Source of the DNA: Firm-13 sp037143795
GTDB lineage: Bacteria > Bacillota > Clostridia > Saccharofermentanales > Saccharofermentanaceae
Assembly: GCA_037143795.1 (NCBI GenBank)
Contig: JBAWXZ010000004.1
Coordinates: forward strand, 124,001 to 188,000
Direction: 5' to 3'
Length of the DNA: 64,000 nt
Below, one piece after another: positions 25,716 through 34,029 of this stretch. The notes under the pieces were generated by a model. It was given only the letters and a program-made list of their open reading frames with translations. It was not told the DNA's origin and ran no database searches. Position 1 is the first letter of the stretch. Each line of letters opens with the position of its first letter. The position numbers and the translations under genes are program-made.

Positions 25716-26241
25716 TTTAGCAACAGTTCTCTAATTTAAACCCTAAGCCAAAACAGCAGTTCCGATAAATCGCAGAGCAAAAGAAGTGCTCTAGCCTCAA
25801 CCTGAAAATTCTTTTTAAGACTACAATACTTATGAAAGATAAAAAAGGTTTCCAGCGATCGGCAATTATTGCCGAAAGTCTGGAAACATCTGATTTCAGG
25901 CCTTTCCTGGCATATTCTTAATGTTTATATGACATCAAGACGACCGTCTCAACGTGATAAGTACATAGAAATAGATCGAGTGTAAAACCAATTGTTCAAT
26001 GGTTTCCCTTATTTCTCAACGATATACCTCAAGAAATGCACACACTTCCTATTATCAAACGATTATCAAAGTGCCAGACAACCTAAAACCTTTCTTGAAG
26101 TAAAACGTCATAGAAAAGACATGACAAACTCAACTTCATATTTCGCTCTTAAATCCTGAAATGCCCCTATGTAAGGCATTTCCAAGAAAAATAATACCAC
26201 CTTCTGACAGAAATCGTTCTATCAAAAGATGGCACTAGTTG
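25716..26241. other. Non-coding AT-rich stretch with inverted repeats
   Basis: About 525 bases with no plausible gene. It holds a hairpin at 25848-25887 (GTTTCCAG paired with CTGGAAAC, enclosing CGGCAAT/ATTGCCG) and another at 26158-26182 (GAAATGCC with GGCATTTC). Near 25982-26000 there is a near-palindrome AAACCAATTG/CAATGGTTT. None has a clear terminator U-run. No known RNA family is recognised. It may be mobile-element debris next to the tRNA gene, or an unrecognised RNA. Confidence 0.5.
25848..25887. repeat. Nested inverted repeat
   Basis: An outer stem of eight pairs (GTTTCCAG/CTGGAAAC) and an inner stem of seven pairs (CGGCAAT/ATTGCCG) around a single-base loop centre give a near-cruciform of 40 bases. 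Outward of it CCTGAAA (25801) and TTTCAGG (25894) could pair as well. Confidence 0.6.
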
Positions 26242-26324
26242 TGGTGCGGATAACAGGACTTGAACCTGCATGCTCTCGCACTGGAACCTAAATCCAGCGT
26301 GTCTGCCAATTCCACCATATCCGC
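26242..26324 (-). tRNA. tRNA-Leu, anticodon TAG
   Basis: The minus strand starts GCGGATATGGTGGAATTGG and ends with the matching TATCCGC, then ACCA, so CCA is encoded. The anticodon arm CTGGA-TTTAGGT-TCCAG gives anticodon TAG for CTA/CTN leucine codons. The long variable arm (TGCGAGAGCATG region) and the T-loop TTCAAGT are typical of class II tRNA-Leu. It reads codirectionally with lepA, and its 3' end faces the AT-rich accessory patch. Confidence 0.96.
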
Positions 26325-26351
26325 ATATTCGGGACTTAGAAAACAGTACCT

Positions 26352-26381
26352 ATACTACCATTTAAGGAGGGTACGGTTCAA
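26352..26381 (-). promoter_or_regulatory. Probable promoter of tRNA-Leu
   Basis: TTGAAC (26376-26381) and TAGTAT (26352-26357) lie 18 bases apart on the minus strand. The expected start is about 20 bases before the mature tRNA 5' end, between lepA and the tRNA. Confidence 0.5.
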
Positions 26382-26396
26382 GCCCAAATGGGAAAT

Positions 26397-28202
26397 TTAC
26401 TCATCCAGCCTCAAAACACTCATGAAAGCTTCCTGCGGCACTTCTACGCTGCCGACCTGGCGCATGCGCTTCTTGCCTTCCTTCTGCTTTTCGAGGAGCT
26501 TCTTCTTCCTGGTTATATCGCCGCCGTAACATTTTGCAATAACGTCCTTGCGGAAAGCCTTGATGGTCTCACGCGCGATGATTTTACCGCCGATGCAGGC
26601 CTGTATCGGGATCTCAAAATTCTGCCTGGGGATGTTGTCCTTGAGTTTTTCTGCCATACGGCGTCCGCGGGCATATGCCTTATCTTTATGGACAATAAAG
26701 GAAAGGGCATCGACAACATCACCATTGAGGAGGATGTCAAGCTTAACCAGATCGGATTTGTCATAACCGTCCACTTCATAATCAAGCGATGCATATCCAC
26801 GCGATTTGGACTTAAGTGCATCAAAAAAATCATAGATTATTTCATTCAAGGGCATTCTGTAGTGCACGATGACACGCATTTCATCCATGTATTCCATGTT
26901 GATATACACGCCGCGGCGATCCTGGCAAAGCTCCATAATATTTCCGACATATTCTTTGGGAGTCATGATCGTGCACTTGACCATTGGCTCTTCGATATAG
27001 TCAATCTGTGACGGATCCGGCAGGTTGGTGGGGTTATCCATACGCAGTTCTTCACCCGTTATCGTGTAGACTTTATAAACAACGGAAGGTGCTGTTGAAA
27101 TAATATCAAGATTGAATTCGCGCTCGATTCGTTCCTGAATTACCTCATAATGCAAAAGACCCAAAAATCCGCAGCGGAAACCAAAGCCGAGTGCAACGGA
27201 GGTCTCCGGTTCGAAAGAAAGGGCCGCATCGTTAAGGCGCAGCTTTTCGAGTGCATCACGCAGGTCCGGATAGCGGGCTCCGTCTGTCGGATACATACCG
27301 CAGTACACCATCTGCTGAATTCTTTTATAACCGGGCAGCGGTTGGGCTGTGGGGTTTACAGCTGAGGTGACTGTATCGCCGGGAGCTGTATCACTTACAC
27401 TCTTAATGGATGCAGCAATATAGCCTACTTCTCCTGTCAGAAGTTTCTCAGTCGGGACGAATTCTCCCGGGTGAAAAATGCCGAGTTCTACAACGGTAAA
27501 CTCTCTGCCGGTATGCATCAGGCGGATCCTGTCTCCCGTGGCGACTTCCCCTTCCATGATACGGACATGTACGATTACGCCTTTATAGGTGTCATATTTG
27601 GAATCAAAAATAAGCGCCTTAAGCGGTGCATCTTCTTTCCCGTGCGGGGGCGGAAGATACTTGACTATCCCTTCAAGGACATCATCGATGCCTATGTCAT
27701 TCTTGGCGGAAATATGCGGCGCATAACTCGCATCAAGACCGATAACATCCTCGATTTCTTTTTGAACCAGCTCGGGCTGAGCGGAGGGAAGGTCGATCTT
27801 GTTGATGACAGGAAGGATCTCAAGATTTCCATCCAGGGCAAGATACACATTTGCCAGAGTCTGCGCTTCAATTCCCTGTGCAGCATCCACGACAAGCACT
27901 GCACCGTCACAGGCCGCAAGGCTTCTGGAAACTTCATAGTTGAAGTCCACATGACCGGGGGTGTCGATCAGGTTGAATAGATAGGTCTCCCCGTCTTTGG
28001 CGGTGTAGTACATGCGGGTAGCCTGTGCTTTGATCGTGATACCGCGCTCACGCTCAATATCCATGTTGTCCAACACCTGCGACTGCATCTCCCTCAGGGA
28101 AAGAACGCCGGTATGCTCAATCATGCGGTCAGCGAGAGTCGATTTACCGTGGTCAATATGGGCAATAATGCAGAAATTTCTGATTCTTTCTTGTCTTTCC
28201 AT
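26397..28202 (-). CDS. lepA: Elongation factor 4 (back-translocating GTPase LepA)
   Basis: About 601 residues. It begins ERQERIRNFCIIAHIDHGKST with the G1 loop AHIDHGKST; RGITIKAQA (G2), DTPGHVDF (G3) and NKIDLPSA (G4) follow. The LepA-specific C-terminal domain (SRGYASLDYEVDGY, KKKLLEKQKEGKKRMRQVG) is complete. It promotes back-translocation on stalled ribosomes and supports translation under ionic stress. An in-frame GTG four codons upstream (28214) is an alternative start; neither has an ideal Shine-Dalgarno. It follows lepB by 30 bases. Confidence 0.97.
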   Translation of the reverse strand: MERQERIRNFCIIAHIDHGKSTLADRMIEHTGVLSLREMQSQVLDNMDIERERGITIKAQATRMYYTAKDGETYLFNLIDTPGHVDFNYEVSRSLAACDGAVLVVDAAQGIEAQTLANVYLALDGNLEILPVINKIDLPSAQPELVQKEIEDVIGLDASYAPHISAKNDIGIDDVLEGIVKYLPPPHGKEDAPLKALIFDSKYDTYKGVIVHVRIMEGEVATGDRIRLMHTGREFTVVELGIFHPGEFVPTEKLLTGEVGYIAASIKSVSDTAPGDTVTSAVNPTAQPLPGYKRIQQMVYCGMYPTDGARYPDLRDALEKLRLNDAALSFEPETSVALGFGFRCGFLGLLHYEVIQERIEREFNLDIISTAPSVVYKVYTITGEELRMDNPTNLPDPSQIDYIEEPMVKCTIMTPKEYVGNIMELCQDRRGVYINMEYMDEMRVIVHYRMPLNEIIYDFFDALKSKSRGYASLDYEVDGYDKSDLVKLDILLNGDVVDALSFIVHKDKAYARGRRMAEKLKDNIPRQNFEIPIQACIGGKIIARETIKAFRKDVIAKCYGGDITRKKKLLEKQKEGKKRMRQVGSVEVPQEAFMSVLRLDE

Positions 28203-28232
28203 GTGTTGGTTCACGCATCCTGTCTTTGTGAA

Positions 28233-29087
28233 TTAAAGAAGACCCATATCATCAAACGGATAAATTTTTGCAATGACATGTGCCTTAATACGATCAAACG
28301 AAATGGGGCCGAGAACCCGGCTGTCAAGGCTGGCTCCCCTGTTGTCACCCATGAAGTAATACTGATCCGGGCCGAGTGTAATGTTGTCATATCCGCTGGC
28401 TGCTCCATTGTCGTTAATATTGGTCGGTACATTAGCCGCCAGATAAGGTTCATTCAGAAGAACACCGTTTATATATACTTTTCCGTCCTTAATAGTAACC
28501 GTTTCCCCCGGAAGCCCGATAAGGCGCTTGATGATCTTTTCTTTTTTCGTATATCCCGGAAGTCCGGTCGCGTTGATTGTCATTATGTTTCCGCGCTCCG
28601 GAGTTGTGAAATATTTTGATATCATCTCAACAAAGACGGCATCATTTTCGTGCAGGTTCGGTTCCATGGAAGGTCCGAAAACATCATTTCTCTGCACTAC
28701 AAAAACTACCAGAACGATGCCTATGACAAGCCCAAGGCTGACAAACCGGGCCGTATCCAGCAGAGAGTATAAGAATCCCCTGTCTTTAGGTGCAGGCGGC
28801 AATACCTCAGGCGGCTCAGTGCGGACACGCCGTATCACCAGACTGGTGGGCTGTTCTTCCGGGTACTGCGCAATCCCGGTATCCTCATGCAAAGGCGGAA
28901 CTTCAGTAAGACCGGTAGTTTCCTCCTGAGCTGCATCGGATTCCGAAACAGACGGTTCAGCTGCTTCCGATTTCTGTTTGGCATCAGAAATGTTTGTCAC
29001 CGCAGAATCATTCAACTCTGCAGATACATCATCCTCCGCTTCTTCGGAATATGTTCCGTCTGGGATTCCACCGGGAATATCATTCAT
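28233..29087 (-). CDS. lepB: Type I signal peptidase with long acidic N-terminal tail
   Basis: About 284 residues. A cytoplasmic tail of roughly 105 residues, rich in Glu, Asp and Ser, precedes a single membrane anchor (about 115-131). The catalytic Ser140 lies in GPSMEPN, and Lys187 in KRLIGLPGE. The box YYFMGDNRGASLDSR is near the C terminus. It cleaves signal peptides on the outer membrane face. Tails of this length are unusual; most homologues begin 10-30 residues before the anchor. The ATG after GAGGAG overlaps the aspS stop by eight bases, so coupling with aspS is likely. Confidence 0.95.
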   Translation of the reverse strand: MNDIPGGIPDGTYSEEAEDDVSAELNDSAVTNISDAKQKSEAAEPSVSESDAAQEETTGLTEVPPLHEDTGIAQYPEEQPTSLVIRRVRTEPPEVLPPAPKDRGFLYSLLDTARFVSLGLVIGIVLVVFVVQRNDVFGPSMEPNLHENDAVFVEMISKYFTTPERGNIMTINATGLPGYTKKEKIIKRLIGLPGETVTIKDGKVYINGVLLNEPYLAANVPTNINDNGAASGYDNITLGPDQYYFMGDNRGASLDSRVLGPISFDRIKAHVIAKIYPFDDMGLL

Positions 29088-30864
29088 CTTGCGACTCCTC
29101 ATTTACACAAATTCCAAGCTCGTCAAGCTGGAGGCCTGCAACGGGAGCCGGAGCTTCCGTCATCAGATCGGATGAATTCTGAACCTTCGGGAATGCGATT
29201 ACTTCGCGGATGCTTTTACTGCCGGTCATCAGCATGACCATACGGTCAAGTCCGAATGCCAGCCCGCCATGCGGCGGTACTCCGTAGCTGAATGCATCCA
29301 GAAGGAACCCGAATTGTTCCTGTGCGGCTTCCTCGGAAAAACCAAGAAGTGAGAACATTTTCTTCTGAAGAGCCTGGTCATGAATACGAATGCTTCCGCC
29401 GCCAAGCTCCGTGCCGTTGAGAATAATGTCATAAGCCTTTGCACGGACAATACCCGGTTCGGTCTCAAGAAAAGCAAGATCCTCATCCATAGGACTGGTA
29501 AAAGGATGGTGCATGGCAACAAATCGGTTTGCCTCTTCGTTGAATTCCAAAAGCGGAAATTCCGTAACCCAAAGAAGGTTATAGGTGTTCTCGGCGAAAA
29601 GTGAAAAGCGTCTGGCCACTTCGCTGCGCAAGGCACCCAACGCACTGAAAACAACACTGTCCTTATCCGAAACGATGAGAATCAGGTCCTGACTGCAGGC
29701 GCCTGTGCTCTCAGCAATCTCCGCAATCTGATCCGTCGTCAGAAATTTGAGGAAAGATCCGCGCGGCGGTTCGGACGGTACAAGCCATGCGATGCCCTTG
29801 GCCTGATATGTCTTTGCTACCTCTGCCAGGGAGTCGATTTCTTTCCGGGTCATTGTTGCGCCGTCAGGTATGCAGATGGCACGGACACTTCCGCCCTTGC
29901 CGAGTGCTTCAGCAAATACGGGGAATTGAATCTTTCTGGCAATACCGGTAATGTTTTTAAGTTCGAGGCCAAAACGCAGGTCCGGCTTGTCCGATCCGAA
30001 GCGTTCCATAGCTTCACGCCAGGTTAGCCTCGGGAGCGGAAGGGATACTTCAACATGCATTACGTCACGAAATACTTTTTCTAAAAAACCTTCCGTGACG
30101 GTCATGACATCTTCCATCTCAACAAAAGCCATCTCCAGGTCTATCTGGGTAAACTCCGGCTGACGATCCGCACGCAGGTCTTCATCACGGAAACACTTGG
30201 CGATCTGCATATAACGGTCATATCCGGCGAGCATCAGCAGCTGCTTGTAGAGCTGCGGGGACTGCGGAAGCGCAAAGAACGAACCCTTCTTGATACGGCT
30301 TGGAACCAGGTAGTCACGGGCACCTTCGGGAGTGCTTTTACCAAGCATGGGGGTCTCAATATCCAGAAATCCTTCGGAATCAAAATAGTCCCGTGCACAC
30401 TTTGCAACCTGATGCCGCAGAATAAGATTCCTCTGCATGTCAGGACGGCGCAGGTCAAGATAACGATATTTCAGGCGCAGCGCTTCATTGGCATTCACAT
30501 TCTCCTCAATGTAAAAAGGAGGTGTCAGCGCTTCTGACAAAATGCGCAGGTTTTCGACGGCAATTTCCAGGTCCCCCGTCTTCATATTAGGATTCGGGGC
30601 ACTTCTTTTCTGTACAGTACCCTCACAGGCAAGAACAAATTCAGATCTTACCTTTGATGCCTTAGCGATGACAGCTTCAGAACTCTCAGGATTCACTACC
30701 AGTTGGATTTCGCCGGAGCGGTCGCGCAGCGTCAGGAAGGTTAATCCTCCCAGATCACGATATTTATGGCACCAACCCATTAAAGTAACCTTTTGTCCTA
30801 CATTTTCAAGTGTGACTTCCGCACACCTCATGGAACGCTTTAATCCATTCATTGACTCAGCCAT
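29080..30864 (-). CDS. aspS: Aspartate-tRNA ligase
   Basis: About 594 residues, a bacterial class IIb synthetase. It has an OB-fold anticodon domain (VTLMGWCHKYRDLGGLTFLTLRDRSG), motif 2 (FRDEDLRADRQPEFTQIDLE), the bacterial GAD insert, and motif 3 (GGLAFGLDRMVMLMTG). GGGG precedes the ATG eight bases upstream. The discriminating or non-discriminating nature cannot be settled by eye. It follows hisS on the same strand, the common hisS-aspS order of Bacillota. Confidence 0.97.
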   Translation of the reverse strand: MAESMNGLKRSMRCAEVTLENVGQKVTLMGWCHKYRDLGGLTFLTLRDRSGEIQLVVNPESSEAVIAKASKVRSEFVLACEGTVQKRSAPNPNMKTGDLEIAVENLRILSEALTPPFYIEENVNANEALRLKYRYLDLRRPDMQRNLILRHQVAKCARDYFDSEGFLDIETPMLGKSTPEGARDYLVPSRIKKGSFFALPQSPQLYKQLLMLAGYDRYMQIAKCFRDEDLRADRQPEFTQIDLEMAFVEMEDVMTVTEGFLEKVFRDVMHVEVSLPLPRLTWREAMERFGSDKPDLRFGLELKNITGIARKIQFPVFAEALGKGGSVRAICIPDGATMTRKEIDSLAEVAKTYQAKGIAWLVPSEPPRGSFLKFLTTDQIAEIAESTGACSQDLILIVSDKDSVVFSALGALRSEVARRFSLFAENTYNLLWVTEFPLLEFNEEANRFVAMHHPFTSPMDEDLAFLETEPGIVRAKAYDIILNGTELGGGSIRIHDQALQKKMFSLLGFSEEAAQEQFGFLLDAFSYGVPPHGGLAFGLDRMVMLMTGSKSIREVIAFPKVQNSSDLMTEAPAPVAGLQLDELGICVNEESQDE

Positions 30865-30947
30865 ATTCAAATCCCCTTTATCAAATAATGTTATCTCTGA
30901 TTTATATTATTATGATTATTTCCGGTTTGCACTCTGTTTTCCAGGGA

Positions 30948-32210
30948 CTATTTCCGGATATTACCGGCTATACCGGCAATATCCGATAGATCGATGTCTG
31001 TCTGGACTCCATCGCTCATGCGCTTGATCCTGGCCTTTTGGGTGCTGATCTCATCCGTACCAAGTACCAGAAGATATGGCGCACCTGTTTTACCGGCATA
31101 TTTCAGCTGTGCTTTGAAGCTCCGGTCAACGAGATCCGTCTCGCAGCCGATTCCTTCCTTTCGCATCGAAAAAGCAAGCTTCTGTGCATACGCAGTACCT
31201 TGCGGATCCATCGTGGCAATGTACAGAAGTACATCCGGCGTCTTTTCAATAACAATCCCCTGGGCTGCAACTTCCATCAGAAATCTCTCCACACCCATGG
31301 CAAAACCAATACCGGGGACAGACTGGCCGCCCATCGTCTCAACAAGCCCGTCGTAGCGCCCGCCGCCGCAGATCGTGCCCTGTGTGCCGACATGTTCGGA
31401 AACAAATTCAAAAACAGTACGTGTATAGTAATCAAGTCCGCGCACGATGCCCGGATCAACAGTATATGCAATTTCCAGGGAATCAAGGCAGGTTTTGAGT
31501 CCTTCAAAATGCGCAAGGCAGTCAGGGCAAAGATGGTCAAGAAGCTTGGGGGCGTCCGTGGCAAGGCTATGGCAGTAATCTTCTTTACAGTCCAGCATAC
31601 GAAGCGGATTTTTCTCATAGCGGCCCTTGCAGTCATGGCACATTTTAGTTAAATTGGGGCGATAGTATTCCGTCAGAATTTTGTTGTACTCTGTACGGCA
31701 GGAAGGACAGCCAATACTGTTAATGCAAAGACGTGTCTGTGACAGTCCCATCCGTGCAAAAAACAAAACCAGGATACTGATAATCTCAGCATCGACAGCT
31801 GGTCCTTTTGATCCGAAAGCTTCCAGTCCAAACTGATGAAATTCACGGAATCTGCCTTTCTGAACATTCTCATACCGAAAAGCAGTGACGTTGTAAAACA
31901 GTCTCACGGGTGAAGGAAGCGACGTCATGCCATGTTCAATAAAGCTTCTGACAACTCCGGCTGTACCCTCGGGACGCAGCGTAATGCTTCTGCCGCCTTT
32001 ATCTTCAAATGTATACATTTCCTTCTGCACAACATCTGTTGTATCACCCACGCTGCGCTGGAACAGTTCGGTATGTTCAAATGTCGGAATACGAATCTCT
32101 CCATACCCGTATAGTGCACATACTTCTGCAAAAACCTGCTCAGCCTTCTGCCAGCGGTATATGTCATCCGGAAGAATATCTTTGGTGCCCTTAGGGACGC
32201 TGTATTTCAT
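30948..32210 (-). CDS. hisS: Histidine-tRNA ligase
   Basis: A 420-residue class IIa synthetase. It starts with PKGTKDILPDD, has motif 2 (VRLFYNVTAFRYENVQKGRFREFHQ), the histidine-specific RGLDYYTRTVFEF, and a C-terminal anticodon domain. A cysteine-rich stretch (SCRTEYNK, CHDCKGRYEKN, CLAH) lies between 175 and 240, where many bacterial HisRS also have zinc-like pairs. GGGAG lies seven bases before the ATG. It heads the hisS-aspS-lepB-lepA run. Confidence 0.97.
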   Translation of the reverse strand: MKYSVPKGTKDILPDDIYRWQKAEQVFAEVCALYGYGEIRIPTFEHTELFQRSVGDTTDVVQKEMYTFEDKGGRSITLRPEGTAGVVRSFIEHGMTSLPSPVRLFYNVTAFRYENVQKGRFREFHQFGLEAFGSKGPAVDAEIISILVLFFARMGLSQTRLCINSIGCPSCRTEYNKILTEYYRPNLTKMCHDCKGRYEKNPLRMLDCKEDYCHSLATDAPKLLDHLCPDCLAHFEGLKTCLDSLEIAYTVDPGIVRGLDYYTRTVFEFVSEHVGTQGTICGGGRYDGLVETMGGQSVPGIGFAMGVERFLMEVAAQGIVIEKTPDVLLYIATMDPQGTAYAQKLAFSMRKEGIGCETDLVDRSFKAQLKYAGKTGAPYLLVLGTDEISTQKARIKRMSDGVQTDIDLSDIAGIAGNIRK

Positions 32211-32245
32211 GCTGGATCTCCCTGTTTTATATATTTATATCGGAA

Positions 32246-32270
32246 GCCGGAATATCTGGGAAATTCCGGC
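32246..32270. repeat. Hairpin between rsmE and hisS
   Basis: GCCGGAAT and ATTCCGGC form an eight-base-pair stem with a nine-base loop in the 76-base gap. No clean U-run follows on the minus strand, so it may be an attenuating or mRNA-processing hairpin rather than a full terminator. Confidence 0.5.
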
Positions 32271-32286
32271 ATCAAATTATTATACC

Positions 32287-33075
32287 TCACATCTGTTCAA
32301 GACGGTAGATGAACATCGAAAGTACAGCAAGCCCTGCCGTCTCCGTCCGCAGTATCCTGCGTCCGAGAGTCACAGTCCTTACACCGGCTGCCTCAGCCAT
32401 ACTGATTTCTTTGGGATCAAATCCGCCCTCCGGTCCTATGAAAAAACTCAGGACAGGCAAATCGGCTTTCCCGTCCGCCGATCCTTCTTCTCCAGCCGGC
32501 AATTCTGATGCGAATTTATCAAGAATGTCAGAAAGCGGTCGGCTCTTCTCACCCTCCCATGGAAGAAAAACCAGATCGGATTTTTTCGTGGCCTGTTCCA
32601 AAGCTTTTGCATACGATAATGGCAGTTCAATTACCGGGACCATACCACGGCCGCACTGACGGGCTGCTTCCCCGGCGATTTTCTGCCATCGGGCAATTTT
32701 CCTGACGGAATCTTTTGCATCGAGTTTAACAATGGAACGTATGCACGACACCGGAACAATTCTGGAGACACCCAGTTCGACGCCTTTTTGAATGATAAGG
32801 TCCATCTTATCGCCTTTTACGAGAGCCTGGTACATCACGGCTTCATAAGGCGGTTCCGTGTCATTCTGAACTCTCCCGATCAGTTCCACGGTAACAGCGC
32901 TGCCTGTAAGATCTGTAATTCGCCCGGTTATGTCCGTACGGGCTCCGTCGCACAGGCTGATGTGCTCCCCCGTCTGCATACGCAGTACATCCGCCAGATA
33001 TCTGGCCTCCTCCCCTTCGAAAGTATATGTTTTCTGATCAGCCAATATTATTTTTTCTGTAAATAGCCTGGTCAT
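32287..33075 (-). CDS. rsmE: 16S rRNA m3U1498 methyltransferase
   Basis: About 262 residues of the SPOUT/RsmE family. An N-terminal PUA-like part (EEARYLADVLRMQTGEHISLCDG) is followed by the knotted SAM-binding core, with PVSCIRSIVK in the middle and IGPEGGFDPKE plus LGRRILRTETA at the end. It methylates U1498 of 16S rRNA. The start MTRLF is favoured over a GTG three codons earlier because GGTG sits just upstream. In many Bacillota it follows prmA in the dnaK operon; here it has moved next to hisS. Confidence 0.94.
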   Translation of the reverse strand: MTRLFTEKIILADQKTYTFEGEEARYLADVLRMQTGEHISLCDGARTDITGRITDLTGSAVTVELIGRVQNDTEPPYEAVMYQALVKGDKMDLIIQKGVELGVSRIVPVSCIRSIVKLDAKDSVRKIARWQKIAGEAARQCGRGMVPVIELPLSYAKALEQATKKSDLVFLPWEGEKSRPLSDILDKFASELPAGEEGSADGKADLPVLSFFIGPEGGFDPKEISMAEAAGVRTVTLGRRILRTETAGLAVLSMFIYRLEQM

Positions 33076-33248
33076 TATCTTCACCGCCTGTCAAAAAGAT
33101 TTCCCGCTGCATTTTATATTCTCTTATAAATAGTCAAATTTTTTTCATAATCAGAGGCATTTTCGTTGCCTATTTATATTATACAGGATAGAATTACTTT
33201 ATTGGATAATTAAAATCCGCGTATGCGGCAAGTACTTAGGAGGAATGT

Positions 33249-33929
33249 ATGAAATACGAAATCAAAGGAACACCATTGCCTGTAGTAATTTGCAACTTGG
33301 ACGCGAATGAGACGATGATTACTGAAAGAGGATCAATGAGCTGGATGACTACAAACATGAAAATGGAGACAACCAGCAACGGCGGTCTCGGCAAAGCCCT
33401 TGGACGCATGTTTGCCGGAGAAGCTCTTTTTCAGAATAAATACACAGCGGAAGGCGGACCCGGCCTTATTGCTTTTGCATCAAGCTTTCCAGGGCAGATC
33501 CTTCCCATCCAGATCCAGCCTGGTGCAAATATGATCGTACAGAAATCGGCTTTCCTGGCTTCACAGGTCGGTGTTGAGCTTTCCGTTCATTTTCAGAAGA
33601 AATTAGGTGCCGGCTTCTTTGGCGGCGAAGGTTTCATCATGCAGAAGCTGTCCGGAACCGGACTCGCTTTTGTTGAAATTGATGGTTCAGTTGTAGATTA
33701 TACCCTGCAGGCCGGACAGTCCATGCTCATCGACACAGGCTATCTTGCGATGATGGATGAGTCGGTCCAGATGAGTGTTGAAGCTGTTAAGGGCGTTAAG
33801 AATATGGTATTCGGCGGCGAAGGCATATTCAATACCAAGGTTACCGGACCCGGCCGTATCTGGATTCAGACAATGCCTATCAGCAATGTTGCCGGCGTAA
33901 TCAGTCAGTTCATTCCGTCGAAAGGCTGA
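33249..33929 (+). CDS. AIM24-family (TIGR00266) protein
   Basis: A 226-residue protein of the AIM24 beta-sandwich family. It has the typical start MKYEIKGTPLPVVICNLDANE, a glycine-rich middle (GEALFQNKYTAEGGPGLIAFAS, GAGFFGGEGFIMQKLSG) and VVDYTLQAGQSMLIDTGYL. No enzyme activity is known; mitochondrial and bacterial relatives are linked to membrane organisation. It has a strong GGAGG and its own terminator, so it is a single-gene unit. The 173-base gap upstream (33076-33248) is AT-rich and should hold divergent promoters for it and rsmE. Confidence 0.88.
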   Translation: MKYEIKGTPLPVVICNLDANETMITERGSMSWMTTNMKMETTSNGGLGKALGRMFAGEALFQNKYTAEGGPGLIAFASSFPGQILPIQIQPGANMIVQKSAFLASQVGVELSVHFQKKLGAGFFGGEGFIMQKLSGTGLAFVEIDGSVVDYTLQAGQSMLIDTGYLAMMDESVQMSVEAVKGVKNMVFGGEGIFNTKVTGPGRIWIQTMPISNVAGVISQFIPSKG

Positions 33930-33970
33930 TTGACTTCTTTTGGTCTGATTCAGCAAACTTTTTCCAATAG

Positions 33971-34005
33971 AAACGCCGCTTCCGGATTCAGAAGCGGCGT
34001 TTTTT
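33971..34005 (+). terminator. Rho-independent terminator after the AIM24 gene
   Basis: AAACGCCGCTTC pairs with GAAGCGGCGTTT over 12 base pairs around an eight-base loop, with a run of T on the plus strand. It lies 41 bases beyond the stop and also faces the converging trpB gene. Confidence 0.9.
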
Positions 34006-34029
34006 GCGGGATTTGTATAGTACGGTCAA

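Noticed and set aside
23615..25867. Direct repeat CGATCGGCAATT at 23615 and 25856 as an attachment site pair
   Set aside because: Only 12 bases, one copy is within the coding part of the NDH-like gene, and such a match is expected by chance at this scale.
26242..26270. Duplicated tRNA-Leu 3' end as an att site
   Set aside because: No second copy of the tRNA tail was found around 23440-23530 or elsewhere in the patch.
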